Below, one piece after another: positions 25,381-34,351 of a DNA stretch of 64,000 bases (positions are counted from its first letter, which is position 1; every line of letters starts with the position of its first letter). A program made the position numbers and the translations under genes. This DNA is from Sporomusa termitida (lineage in GTDB: Bacteria > Bacillota > Negativicutes > Sporomusales > Sporomusaceae): assembly GCF_007641255.1 (NCBI RefSeq), contig NZ_CP036259.1:2790001-2854000 (forward strand), written 5' to 3'. The notes below the pieces were generated by a model that saw nothing but the letters and a program-made list of their open reading frames with translations, had not been told where the DNA came from and ran no database searches.

Positions 25381-25620
25381 TCAAAGCACCCCCAGGAGCT
25401 TCCCGAGGATGGCGGCCAGCAGGACAATGGCCAGAACGCCGGCTTTGCCATATTTTTGCACATAGGGCCGTACAAGTGTCTTTAATTTGTTTAGAATTGA
25501 CACTTTCTTCGTAAGGGTGATGGCGCTCTGAACCGGAATAAACGGCGCTGGCTCCTTGGTTTGTCTGGCCTCTTTGCGTCCGGCAGCAGTCGCGGTTTTA
25601 ACGGTTTTATCAGGTTGCAT
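25381..25620 (-). CDS. Small tail-anchored membrane protein, lysis region
   Basis: 79 aa. The N-terminal 55 residues are basic and hydrophilic, and the C-terminus ends in one hydrophobic helix (GVLAIVLLAAILGKLLGVL). A strong AGGAGGTCACCAAT precedes the ATG. It lies between the endolysin and the 218-aa protein. It may assist lysis; no family is recognised. Confidence 0.6.
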   Translation of the reverse strand: MQPDKTVKTATAAGRKEARQTKEPAPFIPVQSAITLTKKVSILNKLKTLVRPYVQKYGKAGVLAIVLLAAILGKLLGVL

Positions 25621-25654
25621 ATTGGTGACCTCCTACTATAAAACAAACGCCTTT

Positions 25655-26098
25655 TTAGGCGTCAAAGCGGGTTAATTTGTTGGCACGAATTGTCGCTAAC
25701 ACTTTATTCGCATAATCTGGATCGGTGGCATACTTGGCGCCCATCAGCCTCACAAATTGCACCAGATTCGGCAGGGCGGCAACGGCGGGAGCGTAGCACG
25801 GCTCCTGGGTCATCAAAATGCACCAGTCATCGCATGCATGTAGTAAACTGGGATAATCCTGGAACTTGGCCCGGATCGTCACATAGCGGCTACCCTCGTA
25901 TTCCTGCGTTGGCAGTTCAATGTACGGGCCGACACCATTCCACTTGCGGCCAAACAGGTTATACTTGCCGATAACCGATTTGCCCCAACCGCTCTCAATC
26001 GCCCCTTGGGCAATCAGTACGCTCGCGGGCAGGTTATAGCACCCTGTCTGCGCTCGTGCCGCTGGCGCCAGCCACTCAATAAATTCATTTGCGGTCAT
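25655..26098 (-). CDS. Endolysin: GH73-type glucosaminidase
   Basis: 147 aa, one glucosaminidase (FlgJ/GH73) domain covering the whole protein: ASVLIAQGAIESGWGKS carries the catalytic Glu, followed by YNLFGRKW and later YATDPDYANKV. It cuts the glycan strands of peptidoglycan at lysis. It has no signal peptide and no cell-wall-binding domain, so it relies on a holin. Its ATG overlaps the stop of the upstream holin-like gene as ATGA. Confidence 0.88.
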   Translation of the reverse strand: MTANEFIEWLAPAARAQTGCYNLPASVLIAQGAIESGWGKSVIGKYNLFGRKWNGVGPYIELPTQEYEGSRYVTIRAKFQDYPSLLHACDDWCILMTQEPCYAPAVAALPNLVQFVRLMGAKYATDPDYANKVLATIRANKLTRFDA

Positions 26099-26373
26099 TC
26101 CTTCAGCTCCTCTTCTTCTGGGTCAGGCATTACTCCCTGCCGTGTGTTCCATTTGCTGTCCACCACCCACTTGCCCCAGCCGACGGCGGCGGCCGTGGCG
26201 ATTGCGCCAACACCGGCCCAGCAACTGGCAAGGTCATAGTTGGCGCCACCCTCGCCGTTGCGGAAGAACGCGTACAGGTAGACAAAAAACAGGATGAGCG
26301 TCATCGTCAGGATAACGCCCACCCAATTGCTATACAAAAAGCAAAACCAATGTTTGATGATTTGCTTAATCAT
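26095..26373 (-). CDS. Holin-like membrane protein
   Basis: 92 aa with one clear N-terminal transmembrane segment (about 13-35), a second weaker hydrophobic stretch (about 50-68), and a charged tail (DPEEEELKE). Small size, position immediately before the endolysin and ATGA overlaps on both sides indicate a holin. No specific family is recognised. Confidence 0.65.
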   Translation of the reverse strand: MIKQIIKHWFCFLYSNWVGVILTMTLILFFVYLYAFFRNGEGGANYDLASCWAGVGAIATAAAVGWGKWVVDSKWNTRQGVMPDPEEEELKE

Positions 26374-26561
26374 TTGAGCAACACCTTCTGAATAACAACC
26401 ATCACAATGCCTGTGATAACGCCGGTTGCCCCGGCCGCTTTCCAGACTGCCATTTCCAGAGCGTGAAGCCGTTTAAATATTTCCTCATCATTTCTTTCTA
26501 AAGTTGTAATCGCTTTGCACTGGCCGCTGTGCTGCATGCAGACCCATTCGGGCTGTCCCAT
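26370..26561 (-). CDS. XhlA/hemolysin-like holin accessory protein
   Basis: 63 aa. A short helical segment (EEIFKRLHALEMAVWK) is followed by one C-terminal transmembrane helix (VITGIVMVVIQKVLL). This is the layout of XhlA-type proteins that work with a holin and endolysin in phage lysis. ATGA overlap with the next gene. The CMQHSGQC motif at the N-terminus is unusual for this family. Confidence 0.65.
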   Translation of the reverse strand: MGQPEWVCMQHSGQCKAITTLERNDEEIFKRLHALEMAVWKAAGATGVITGIVMVVIQKVLLK

Positions 26562-26609
26562 TCCCTCACCGCTTTCTTAAAAAATTTGACGCTGGCTTTT
26601 GCCCCTATT

Positions 26610-26699
26610 TTACTTTTGATATTTGCAATCTATATTTGTGCATTTACCTTGCTCATCTAACTTATGTCCACAAATAGGGCAACGGATTGCTTTAGCCAT
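26610..26699 (-). CDS. 29-aa zinc-ribbon microprotein
   Basis: The frame starts at the ATG at 26699, inside the end of the preceding gene, and encodes 29 aa with two Cys pairs, CPICG and CTNIDC, joined by a short basic linker. This forms one complete zinc knuckle. Such tiny proteins are common after tail-fibre assembly genes in phages. The role is unknown. Confidence 0.6.
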   Translation of the reverse strand: MAKAIRCPICGHKLDEQGKCTNIDCKYQK

Positions 26700-27072
26700 T
26701 CAAAATTTCCTCCATTTTTGTGTCATAAACTGCCTTCAGTATGTTTCTTTCATTGTTTAACTCATCCATAAGAGCAGAATCAATATTACGGAGGGCGATG
26801 ATGTACGCTAGATCATTGGCATTAAGTAAAGGCTCAAATTCAGCGTTGAGTAAATTTATTTTTTCTTCTTTTGTCAATGGCTTGGGAGTAGAGGGGTCGG
26901 TAAAATTTGTACCATCATAATCCCAACCCTCCATCACTTCCGGCCTATTCGTTACATCAACAAACAGTAATGAGTGATGAAAGCGATGAGAATACATTTC
27001 TTCTAAAGTCTCATCACTCTCAAATATCCAATGAGCTTTATTATAAAGAATTTGTGCATATCGCATCATCAA
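26692..27072 (-). CDS. Tail-fibre assembly-like protein
   Basis: 126 aa, soluble. The pattern of a folded N-terminal domain (AHWIFESDETLEEMY...) followed by DGTNFTDPSTPKPLTKEEKINLLNAE resembles the small proteins downstream of tail-fibre genes (XkdW or tail-fibre assembly type). It is immediately downstream of the Gly-rich fibre gene, which supports a chaperone role for that fibre. The start is the first of three consecutive Met codons; which one is used is not certain. Confidence 0.6.
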   Translation of the reverse strand: MMMRYAQILYNKAHWIFESDETLEEMYSHRFHHSLLFVDVTNRPEVMEGWDYDGTNFTDPSTPKPLTKEEKINLLNAEFEPLLNANDLAYIIALRNIDSALMDELNNERNILKAVYDTKMEEILNG

Positions 27073-27097
27073 CTGCTCCCCTTTTTATCTTTTCCTA

Positions 27098-28159
27098 TTA
27101 CCATTGAATCAGGACAAAACCCCGTGAACCCTTGCTGCCAGCAGCACCGTTCGAACCGCCGCCAGCCCCGCCAGCGCCAAAGCCGCCTGCATCAACCGTT
27201 GGTTTCCCAGACCCCTGGCCGAAAATGCAGCCTCCGCCAGTACCAACAGAACCTGAAGCTTCGCCGGTAGTCCCGGGGCTACCGCCTGGGCCACCAGCAT
27301 TCCCGCCATCCGAAGTACCTGTCGCACCGCCACCACCGGCACAAGAAACATACGGCCCGAAAGAGGATGTCCCGCCAGCACTAGCGGCATTCCCTCCTGC
27401 ACCGACGGTAATCGTAATGACGTCCCCAGGAGTAACGGTCGTATTCTGCGCCAAAATCGCATGGGCGCCGCCACCTCCGCCGCCGCTATGACTAGTACCT
27501 TCATTAACATAGTGACCTTGTTTTCCACCACCGCCGCCACCACACATGCTAAGCCACACTTCTTCAACACCTTCCGGAACAGTAAACGTTCCGGAATATA
27601 AAAACATCCTATAACCGTGAGAGGGAATAGCGGGAACGTCGGCGCTAAGAATGCCGCTACCATTAATGGAAAGACCTGAACCGGCGATAATCCCCCCTAC
27701 GGTTGTCCTTGTGGCAAAGGGCGGGATAAAAGTTGCAGGTTTCCCGGCAATACCGCTCCAAGCTACAGCCAAAGCGGTTGTGGCAGTTGTGGCGGTTGCT
27801 GCATTGCCTGTGATACTGGCGGGCAATTGACCGTTCGCGTCTAATTTAAGGATCTTATTCGCTGTAGGAGCAGTGGCGATATCAGATAACGAAACTTTGG
27901 TCGCTACTTGGGCGTCAACATATTCTTTATTGGTATAGGTTTTATTCAGGTCGGCAATCAGCACCCAGGCAGGCGCCAAGCTCCTCAATTCAAAGATCTG
28001 GTTTAAATCCGTCCGAAAACAAAACATCCCGATCTCAAGGTGCGTGGTCGGGAAGGAAGTACCACTATTACAAGACATGATGGTGCGGTCGTTGTTGAGG
28101 ATTTCCGCTCGGCTTTCGGTTAACGTTTGCGTGCTGGCAATGGGAATAAATTGTTGCAT
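27098..28159 (-). CDS. Tail fibre with glycine-rich receptor-binding tip
   Basis: 353 aa. The N-terminal 150 residues resemble a prophage tail-fibre shaft or attachment region (LKLDANGQLPASITGNAATAT). Residues from about 205 onward are a glycine-rich domain with many GGGG and GAGG runs, ending VLIQW. The same architecture occurs in phage adhesins whose tip is a polyglycine-helix sandwich, in which loops between Gly runs set receptor specificity. It is probably the host-recognition protein and may vary quickly. The following 126-aa gene is the likely chaperone. Confidence 0.75.
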   Translation of the reverse strand: MQQFIPIASTQTLTESRAEILNNDRTIMSCNSGTSFPTTHLEIGMFCFRTDLNQIFELRSLAPAWVLIADLNKTYTNKEYVDAQVATKVSLSDIATAPTANKILKLDANGQLPASITGNAATATTATTALAVAWSGIAGKPATFIPPFATRTTVGGIIAGSGLSINGSGILSADVPAIPSHGYRMFLYSGTFTVPEGVEEVWLSMCGGGGGGKQGHYVNEGTSHSGGGGGGAHAILAQNTTVTPGDVITITVGAGGNAASAGGTSSFGPYVSCAGGGGATGTSDGGNAGGPGGSPGTTGEASGSVGTGGGCIFGQGSGKPTVDAGGFGAGGAGGGSNGAAGSKGSRGFVLIQW

Positions 28160-28171
28160 ACCTATCCCTCC

Positions 28172-29515
28172 TTAGTATCCATCAGCAGACCAAATAATGT
28201 CGCCAGCAATGGGACTGCCGTTCGTATCGTTAATTTGAAAGTAAAAGCCAGCCTCTGTGATTTGCGTGATATCCGGCGTCCCGCCGCTGCCGCCCCGAAG
28301 CTGGACCATGACCTGCGGCGGCGCATAAAACCGGCGAGTAAACGGGATGAAGGTGTTCGCTGCCGGGATGGAAGAGGTTCCGCTATCTGCCTGATCCGGC
28401 ACGTCCACCGTAAGCTGCCAGTCGGTAACCCGTGGCCTGCCAGCGGTAAGCGGCCCCTTAAGAATAAGAGCAATCAGCGCTTTCCTGTATTCCAGCTCAC
28501 CGGGGACAAACGATGTAAAAGACGAATACCCCACCGGTGAATTAAGCTTTAAAAAATCAGCCAGCGATAAATCGCCTGTACCAAAGGCAAGGTCGCTGAC
28601 GACGGCGTTGGCGCTCCGCAGGTAAGTTTCCACTACCTGTATTGCTTCGAAGAACGCTGTAATTTGGTCTTTGCTGATTGCATCCGCCGTAGCAAAAGAC
28701 TCCGTCAGCACCCGCTCGAATGCGTTCCGGGTTGCTGCGGAGCCTTGTGTTTGCCAGACTTCCCATATATTTTTTATGGTTTCCACCGCCCAGCCATCAG
28801 AAGATGTGAAGGTTTCACATAGAGACTTTGCTACGCTTTTGGCCAGGCTTTCGCCAAGCAGGAAGCTCTCTAACGCCTTATAATAAAAATCGACAGTTTT
28901 CTGATCGACTTCTTCCGTATTCAAAGCCTCTGTTATGGCTCTAAATATATTCCATCTGGGTGGGCTATCCGCCGTTTGCAAGAACTCTTGGCTGCGTTTT
29001 CCCATCCACCGGCAAGCAAGTTCACTCGTCATCCAGCCCTCTTGTTCCAGCTTTGTGGCGATTTTCGTCAGAACTTCTGCCATTGCCCAGCCTTCCAGGC
29101 ATCTTTTTATAGTACTTTGCGATATCTTTTCAGCCACCGTCCAGCCTTCTGCCTTGGGTATGAATGTGGTTTTTTTCAAGGTCTCGGCCACTGTCCATTG
29201 TTCTGAAATCTTCACCAGCGCCAGCCAGACATCACTCCACTGTTCGTCTACCCGCCAGGCTTCACTCATCAGGCAGGCAAATGCTTGCAACCAAACCACT
29301 GCCATCTGCCAGCCTTCCTGCGGCTTTACCTGGTACTGCTGCCGCCAAGCCTCCCCCGCGCTCCAGCCCTCACCCACACGCAAGGTGTACACCATGGGCC
29401 TGGCATCATCCCATGTTTTTCCGCCGTCGGGAGAGTTCCATGCAAAACGGGCAGTTTCCCAGGTGTAGGCATTCCCCGGTGAGGAAGATATGTCAATCGT
29501 AGTCGTGTATGCCAT
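28172..29515 (-). CDS. Tail-tip/fibre protein with repeated Trp motifs
   Basis: 447 aa. The first 270 residues carry about eight copies of a short motif such as EGWTVAEKI, EGWAMAEVL, SEQWTVAETL and EGWSAGEAW, spaced roughly 18-25 residues apart. This suggests a helical repeat with buried Trp. The C-terminal 90 residues (FIPFTRRFYAPPQVMVQL) look like a beta-sandwich, H-type-lectin-like, tip domain. It lies between the J-like tip genes and the Gly-rich fibre. Probably structural and involved in adsorption; I do not know the family. Confidence 0.6.
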   Translation of the reverse strand: MAYTTTIDISSSPGNAYTWETARFAWNSPDGGKTWDDARPMVYTLRVGEGWSAGEAWRQQYQVKPQEGWQMAVVWLQAFACLMSEAWRVDEQWSDVWLALVKISEQWTVAETLKKTTFIPKAEGWTVAEKISQSTIKRCLEGWAMAEVLTKIATKLEQEGWMTSELACRWMGKRSQEFLQTADSPPRWNIFRAITEALNTEEVDQKTVDFYYKALESFLLGESLAKSVAKSLCETFTSSDGWAVETIKNIWEVWQTQGSAATRNAFERVLTESFATADAISKDQITAFFEAIQVVETYLRSANAVVSDLAFGTGDLSLADFLKLNSPVGYSSFTSFVPGELEYRKALIALILKGPLTAGRPRVTDWQLTVDVPDQADSGTSSIPAANTFIPFTRRFYAPPQVMVQLRGGSGGTPDITQITEAGFYFQINDTNGSPIAGDIIWSADGY

Positions 29516-29539
29516 GTGTCCTTCCTCTCCGTGTCAAAT

Positions 29540-29986
29540 TCAACTCAGTGTAAACTGAAATTGTGCCGTCAAGGTGTCGTTTTCACCTTTATTGATGACA
29601 TTGAAAAGTACCCTGTCCAGCATCGTGCCCGCGCTTGCCCCATTAAATACACCCGCTTCCGAAATTGCCCCGGTCGCGGCCCCAGGTTCAAAAGTGGAAC
29701 TAAACGTCATAACCTGCGTCCCGGCTACATGCGCATATGTGGCGGCCTGGCGGGCAATTTCGCTTACCAGTGCCGATTGGCTAAGCGCCGGAGCAGCCGT
29801 GCCGGTTCCCAGGGCGATATAGCCAAATGCGGCCGGACGGCCGCTCGTCTTTCCCAGGCTGTCGCAAATAGCGTCAAAGCCGGTACTCACGATAATATTG
29901 TCTTTACGGCGAACCTCCACCGCGCCATCCGCTTTGCGAAGGGTCAACTTCAAGCTGCCGGTTACTTTTACCTCGTTAACTTCCAT
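29540..29986 (-). CDS. Phage tail protein, beta-rich
   Basis: 148 aa. The sequence GYIALGTGTAAPALSQSALVSEIAR and TFEPGAATGAISEAGVF is a pattern common in small tail or baseplate-associated proteins of Firmicutes phages. No catalytic motif. It follows the J-like gene and probably contributes to the distal tail. Confidence 0.6.
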   Translation of the reverse strand: MEVNEVKVTGSLKLTLRKADGAVEVRRKDNIIVSTGFDAICDSLGKTSGRPAAFGYIALGTGTAAPALSQSALVSEIARQAATYAHVAGTQVMTFSSTFEPGAATGAISEAGVFNGASAGTMLDRVLFNVINKGENDTLTAQFQFTLS

Positions 29987-30002
29987 AAGGACCTCCTGAA
30001 TG

Positions 30003-33000
30003 TTAATTGCATTTGGGGTACAAAAAGGCGGCCGTGAAGCTCCCTACAGGCCCGTAAACCTCCTCGGAACTTCTTGCCGCATTCGCGCTGAACGAATACA
30101 CATACAATTTTCTTGTTGTCTGAGTTTGCACAAGGCCAAAGGTCAGCCAGTCAATATCCTTGTACTCCACCGCCGTTTCATTTCGTTGTCCTAGCTGATC
30201 CTCCAGATAAAACACGTCTTTATTCCTATCATAGCCTGCCATCAGGCGGCCCTCCGGCCCCGCCAGCGTCAGGTACACCGCGTTATCCACTATCGGCTCC
30301 GCCACGCTAACGTAAAAGACTACATTATATATAGAAGGAATGTTAATATCCCAAGAGAGCTGCGTAGCGTCCTGAATAAAGGCTCCCCGCCGGAACCGGC
30401 CGCTGCCGTAGGTCACGTTTGCAGCTTCCCGTGCCGGTGTACCCAGGTCGCCGCTTACCGTGCCGTCAAGTGGGATGGACTCAATAATGCCCGGCGGTAT
30501 GCCCTTATACAGCGAAATCTGATGATCCAGCGTGATGCCGGTAATGTCTCCGTCTGTTTCCCAGGGCGTCAGCGCCTCCATGTCATCCCAGGTGAAACTG
30601 GCGCTTTCCCAGGTGATGCCGGAATAGGTTACGCCGACCATATTAGCTAGAATTGTGTTGCGCGCAGTGAATGATTTGGGCAGGCTGACCTCGACAATGT
30701 GCTGGCCCCGGACGGCTCCGTCGGCAAGCTGCAGGCCACCGTCACGCACGTAAGTGTTCAGCGACGCCCCAATCCAGCCATTGGCCACTTGGTTAACGGT
30801 GATCACGGCATTCCGGTTTCCTGCGTCCACAATGATCACTTGGGCATTCACGGCGTTTACACTGTAATTGCCGTAACCATCGATGGCCTTAAGCCAAAAA
30901 TGATGATCACCCGGCGTCGGAAACAGGCAGTTGTAGTAGGGGCTGGTGGTCTTGCCGATGCGCTGTCCCACATTCCAGTTGGCCCCCCGCCGGATTTCGT
31001 AGGTGTATGTCGTCCCGGCTCCGGCAATGGCTTGCCACAAAAAATCCAGATGATCCCCGACCCGCACAACGTCAAAGCCAGTTACATCGGGCGGTACGGC
31101 AAACGAGGCCAGGAGGGTGGCCGGTGTGGCCGACGCATTGCCGCTGCTGTCAAAAGCCACGATATGAAATGAATATAATCCCGCCTGGGCAATAGGCACA
31201 AACAGGCTGGTGCCCATGATCCGTTCGGCAATCAGGACACTGGAATCCATCGTGGCGTTGTTGGCGCCTTGAAAAATGTTATAGCCATCCAAGTCAATCT
31301 CGGTATTCGCCTGCCATGAAAGTAAAAACCCACCGCTCACTTCCCGGTATATGAACCCTGCTACATTAGCCGGCGGCGTAATTTTGCCGGTAATATAGAG
31401 GGGTTCGCTAATCACTCCGGGCGACACCATGCCGATGTCATTCAGCGTCGATACTTTTACTATATAGGTGACCAGCGCTTTCACGCCCGTAATCGTGGTG
31501 CCGGCCGAGCGGATGCCGGACTCCCACAGCAGCCAGGTACTGCCGCCGTCGCTACTGTACCAGACGGAATAGCCCTGTACATAGCCGCTCGGAACCGGCC
31601 AGGAAACATGGAGAACGGAAACAGTGGTCCCGTCCGGCTGAAGATAGGTTTCCTGATTAGTACTTACCGTAGCGACTTCCACCAGGGAACGTTCATGGTC
31701 GCTGTATTGTAAGACCGGAGCGTCGATAGTTTCCTCATAAACTGCCTCAATGTACTCAATGCCGGTGATCTTCACCTTCTGGTCGCCGTTCTTGGCGATG
31801 TTCACGATTTTAAACGGCTTGGTGACGATATTCGAACGGCCAAACGCATAAACGTCATATTTCTTGGGCACAACGGGAAAAGGTTCAGTCACCGTTAAGG
31901 TGCTTGTGGTGGTGTCCTGTGCGTAACTCCGCACAGATACTTGGATAATCTGGTCGGTATACAGCCGAATTTTGATGGCATAGGAATACCGGGCCAGCAG
32001 TGTGACCTTCTTGTCCAGCGTGACAGTGGTTTCGGTGGCGCTCACAATCCGGCCGCCGGCATCCCCCCACTTGGGAATATCGTGCTGCACATCGACCACA
32101 TCGCCCAGCGTACAGGCCATGGCGTCAATATCGGCTTCCAGATGCTCCGTGCGAATTAAATATTGGTTGCACCGGGACAAGTAAGCCGCCTCGGTGTAGG
32201 CGTGCCGGTAGTCGGTAATGCCGTAATAGGTGGTTTGCACCGGATTGGCCGCCATGGCGGTTAATTCATAGTTCGGTCCGTAATAAATCGCCTGATCGGT
32301 TGAATAGTCCTTCTGTTTGTTATAAAAAGTGACTTCCACACTGGTGGCCCGGTCCTTCGTCGATTGGAATTCGCCCTTAAATGATTTTGCTGTAATATTG
32401 CCCACCGTGAACAATTGCACCGGCTCACTCGGCCGGTCGCAGATGCACGAATACAGCGTGCCTTTGGGAATAATCACACCCCGGCCCACGATGGAAAATC
32501 GCGCCAGGGCATCCCAGAAGCTCAGGTTCTCCGATAAATAAATATTGAGGCTGAAACGGTAATCGCCGTTTTCCAGTAGCTGGTCAGCATAGGCGGCAGC
32601 GGCGGCAAAGGCGCTATAGTCGATCCGGCCGGCCGGATTGCCGTCGATGAAGTACTCATACTGGCCGGTGTTGATGTTCATGAGATACTTGCACTGATGA
32701 ATGAGATCGTAAGAAGCCCAATAGGGATTTGAAGCTCGCTCTGTCTGGTACTCATTGATATTGGGGTTCCAGACATAAACGGTCGAGCGCGTCTGCTCCC
32801 AGGTCACAACGGGATCGGAGTTACTGAGTTGATTGGTAGCCAATGCCCTGATGCCGACCAGGACGCGGTTGGGGTAAGCAAAATCATCATAGAGAATGGT
32901 CGACAGCATCGTCCAAAAAACGCGGGTGATATCGCGAGTTGATGTGCCGGATTTTTTGGCGCAGCGTACTCGCACCACATACTGCCCCGGCCTTACATTG

Positions 33001-33974
33001 TCCAGCCGATAGGTTGTCCAAATTGATGTATTTTTGGCATCAGACGTCGTGCCGCCATTGGTTAGCGTCCACTCCTGCCAGGTGCTGTCTCCCACCAAGC
33101 GGTACTGAGCCGCCACGGTCACCGTGGCTGTTCCCAGGCCGCCATCGTCTTTGACGCGGGCCAGGCCGTAAGGAAACTGCACGGTAATCTGTAAGCCCTG
33201 TACGGCGGTCCCGACCGTTTGCTCGGTGGCCCAGTCGCCTTCGGTATTTAGTTCATAACCAAGCTGAAAATCGGTGATGGTATCATTGAAATTGGCAATC
33301 GGCGTTTGGTCGTTTGTGCCCAGCCGGGTATCATAGGTGACGTTGACATAGTTCCCGATAGGATTGCCATCAATAAAAATGTTGTCTATCGAATCGACCG
33401 GTCCCTCGCCGCCCGAGTATAAGAGGTTCAAATATTGGTTGCTTCCATCCGACGTGACATACCGGGCCAGGAGCACCGGCGCAATTCGCACCGTGCCATA
33501 GGTTTTCGCCACTGGCGTTCCCGGTTTGGCGGTCGGGCGCGGCCCGCTCCAGCCATAGGTGCTCGACTGCTGCTGCTCTTCCTGTTTCGGCGGCGGCAGG
33601 ATGGCGCTCGCGATACGGCCGCCGACGTATTGGCCGACGGCGGTAAAGACCGATTTCCAAAAAGGATTGCCACCGAGTTTTCCAAACACGCCGCCAACAT
33701 AACTCATGAGGGCCACGCTGACAATCGCCCGGAAGAAGTTTGAAATCCCCTTGGCCAGCACCGGGTGGACCACAACGCTGTCGTCGTCGCCAGGAACCAG
33801 GGTGTCCCATTCCTCTATTTCCAGTAAGTGTCCATTGACGCTGACGGAAAAGACCGTGTCCGGCCACTCCCGCAGGATAGGGGCAATATGCTCGGCGACA
33901 GTCGCCTTCGCCTCTAGCTGCCGTATGTCCCGCTTGTCCGGCGCAATCGGGTTGCGGACAAAAATCAGCTTCAT
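30003..33974 (-). CDS. Central tail-tip protein (lambda gpJ-like) with fibronectin type III domains
   Basis: 1323 aa from the ATG at 33974, which overlaps the NlpC-like stop as ATGA. The N-terminal part (about 1-150) with a hydrophobic SNFFRAIVSVALMSYVGG segment, and the region GWSGPRPTAKPGTPVAKTYG (about 145-165), are typical of gpJ/TipJ host-specificity proteins. Tail-tip barrel domains follow. Three fibronectin-type III-like modules lie at about 770-1070 (VSWPVPSGYVQGYSVWY; LLSWQANTEIDLDGYNIF; FLWQAIAGAGTTYTYEI). The last 250 residues are a distal domain. It forms the tip under the tail and binds the receptor or anchors fibres. Confidence 0.88.
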   Translation of the reverse strand: MKLIFVRNPIAPDKRDIRQLEAKATVAEHIAPILREWPDTVFSVSVNGHLLEIEEWDTLVPGDDDSVVVHPVLAKGISNFFRAIVSVALMSYVGGVFGKLGGNPFWKSVFTAVGQYVGGRIASAILPPPKQEEQQQSSTYGWSGPRPTAKPGTPVAKTYGTVRIAPVLLARYVTSDGSNQYLNLLYSGGEGPVDSIDNIFIDGNPIGNYVNVTYDTRLGTNDQTPIANFNDTITDFQLGYELNTEGDWATEQTVGTAVQGLQITVQFPYGLARVKDDGGLGTATVTVAAQYRLVGDSTWQEWTLTNGGTTSDAKNTSIWTTYRLDNVRPGQYVVRVRCAKKSGTSTRDITRVFWTMLSTILYDDFAYPNRVLVGIRALATNQLSNSDPVVTWEQTRSTVYVWNPNINEYQTERASNPYWASYDLIHQCKYLMNINTGQYEYFIDGNPAGRIDYSAFAAAAAYADQLLENGDYRFSLNIYLSENLSFWDALARFSIVGRGVIIPKGTLYSCICDRPSEPVQLFTVGNITAKSFKGEFQSTKDRATSVEVTFYNKQKDYSTDQAIYYGPNYELTAMAANPVQTTYYGITDYRHAYTEAAYLSRCNQYLIRTEHLEADIDAMACTLGDVVDVQHDIPKWGDAGGRIVSATETTVTLDKKVTLLARYSYAIKIRLYTDQIIQVSVRSYAQDTTTSTLTVTEPFPVVPKKYDVYAFGRSNIVTKPFKIVNIAKNGDQKVKITGIEYIEAVYEETIDAPVLQYSDHERSLVEVATVSTNQETYLQPDGTTVSVLHVSWPVPSGYVQGYSVWYSSDGGSTWLLWESGIRSAGTTITGVKALVTYIVKVSTLNDIGMVSPGVISEPLYITGKITPPANVAGFIYREVSGGFLLSWQANTEIDLDGYNIFQGANNATMDSSVLIAERIMGTSLFVPIAQAGLYSFHIVAFDSSGNASATPATLLASFAVPPDVTGFDVVRVGDHLDFLWQAIAGAGTTYTYEIRRGANWNVGQRIGKTTSPYYNCLFPTPGDHHFWLKAIDGYGNYSVNAVNAQVIIVDAGNRNAVITVNQVANGWIGASLNTYVRDGGLQLADGAVRGQHIVEVSLPKSFTARNTILANMVGVTYSGITWESASFTWDDMEALTPWETDGDITGITLDHQISLYKGIPPGIIESIPLDGTVSGDLGTPAREAANVTYGSGRFRRGAFIQDATQLSWDINIPSIYNVVFYVSVAEPIVDNAVYLTLAGPEGRLMAGYDRNKDVFYLEDQLGQRNETAVEYKDIDWLTFGLVQTQTTRKLYVYSFSANAARSSEEVYGPVGSFTAAFLYPKCN

Positions 33975-34351
33975 GGCAACCACCCCGGCCGGTAATAGCC
34001 TTCAATCCGCTTCTTCCAGAAGATGTGATTGGTCGGAACAACGGTCACTCCGCCCATTTCGTGGGCGTGAATGAATTTCTCGCTGCCAAGGTAAACGCCA
34101 ACATGATCACAGATCCCGGCAGTGGTAAAAAGCATGAGTGCGGGCACCGGCATCTCGCCACCGCACCGCACCCACTCCCCGCCCTTTTCCGCAATCCCGC
34201 TGGCGACTGAAGCGCAAGCGGCGCGATAGTCCGGCAGGCAAACGCCAAACCGGCGAAAGACCTCCACGGCCAGTCCCCAGCAGCAGTAGGAATCCGGCCC
34301 CATGGCATCGTCAAGGAAGGGCTTACCCACTAGATCAGATATTGCTGGCAT
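33971..34351 (-). CDS. NlpC/P60-type tail assembly peptidase (gpK-like)
   Basis: 126 aa from the ATG at 34351 (GGGGGGATTCT before it). Cys in DSYCCWGLA and His in CDHVGVYLG fit the NlpC/P60 cysteine peptidase dyad, with a further FIHAHE histidine. In lambda-like phages this enzyme is part of the tail tip and helps local cell-wall opening during DNA injection. It overlaps the L-like gene upstream by 17 bp and the J-like gene downstream by 4 bp. Confidence 0.85.
   Translation of the reverse strand: MPAISDLVGKPFLDDAMGPDSYCCWGLAVEVFRRFGVCLPDYRAACASVASGIAEKGGEWVRCGGEMPVPALMLFTTAGICDHVGVYLGSEKFIHAHEMGGVTVVPTNHIFWKKRIEGYYRPGWLP

Noticed and set aside
27132-27491. 119-aa plus-strand proline-rich frame
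   Set aside because: It is the antisense of the glycine codons (GGN read as CCN gives Pro), so the proline pattern is an artefact.
27109-27663. 184-aa minus-strand frame overlapping the fibre gene
   Set aside because: It is a shifted reading of the Gly-rich DNA; its Ala/Val/Leu-rich composition follows from GGN repeats and it has no independent ribosome site.
33370-34041. 223-aa minus-strand frame overlapping the J- and K-like genes
   Set aside because: Arg/Gly/Ala-rich shifted frame; conflicts with the ATGA-linked NlpC and J genes, which have clear motifs.
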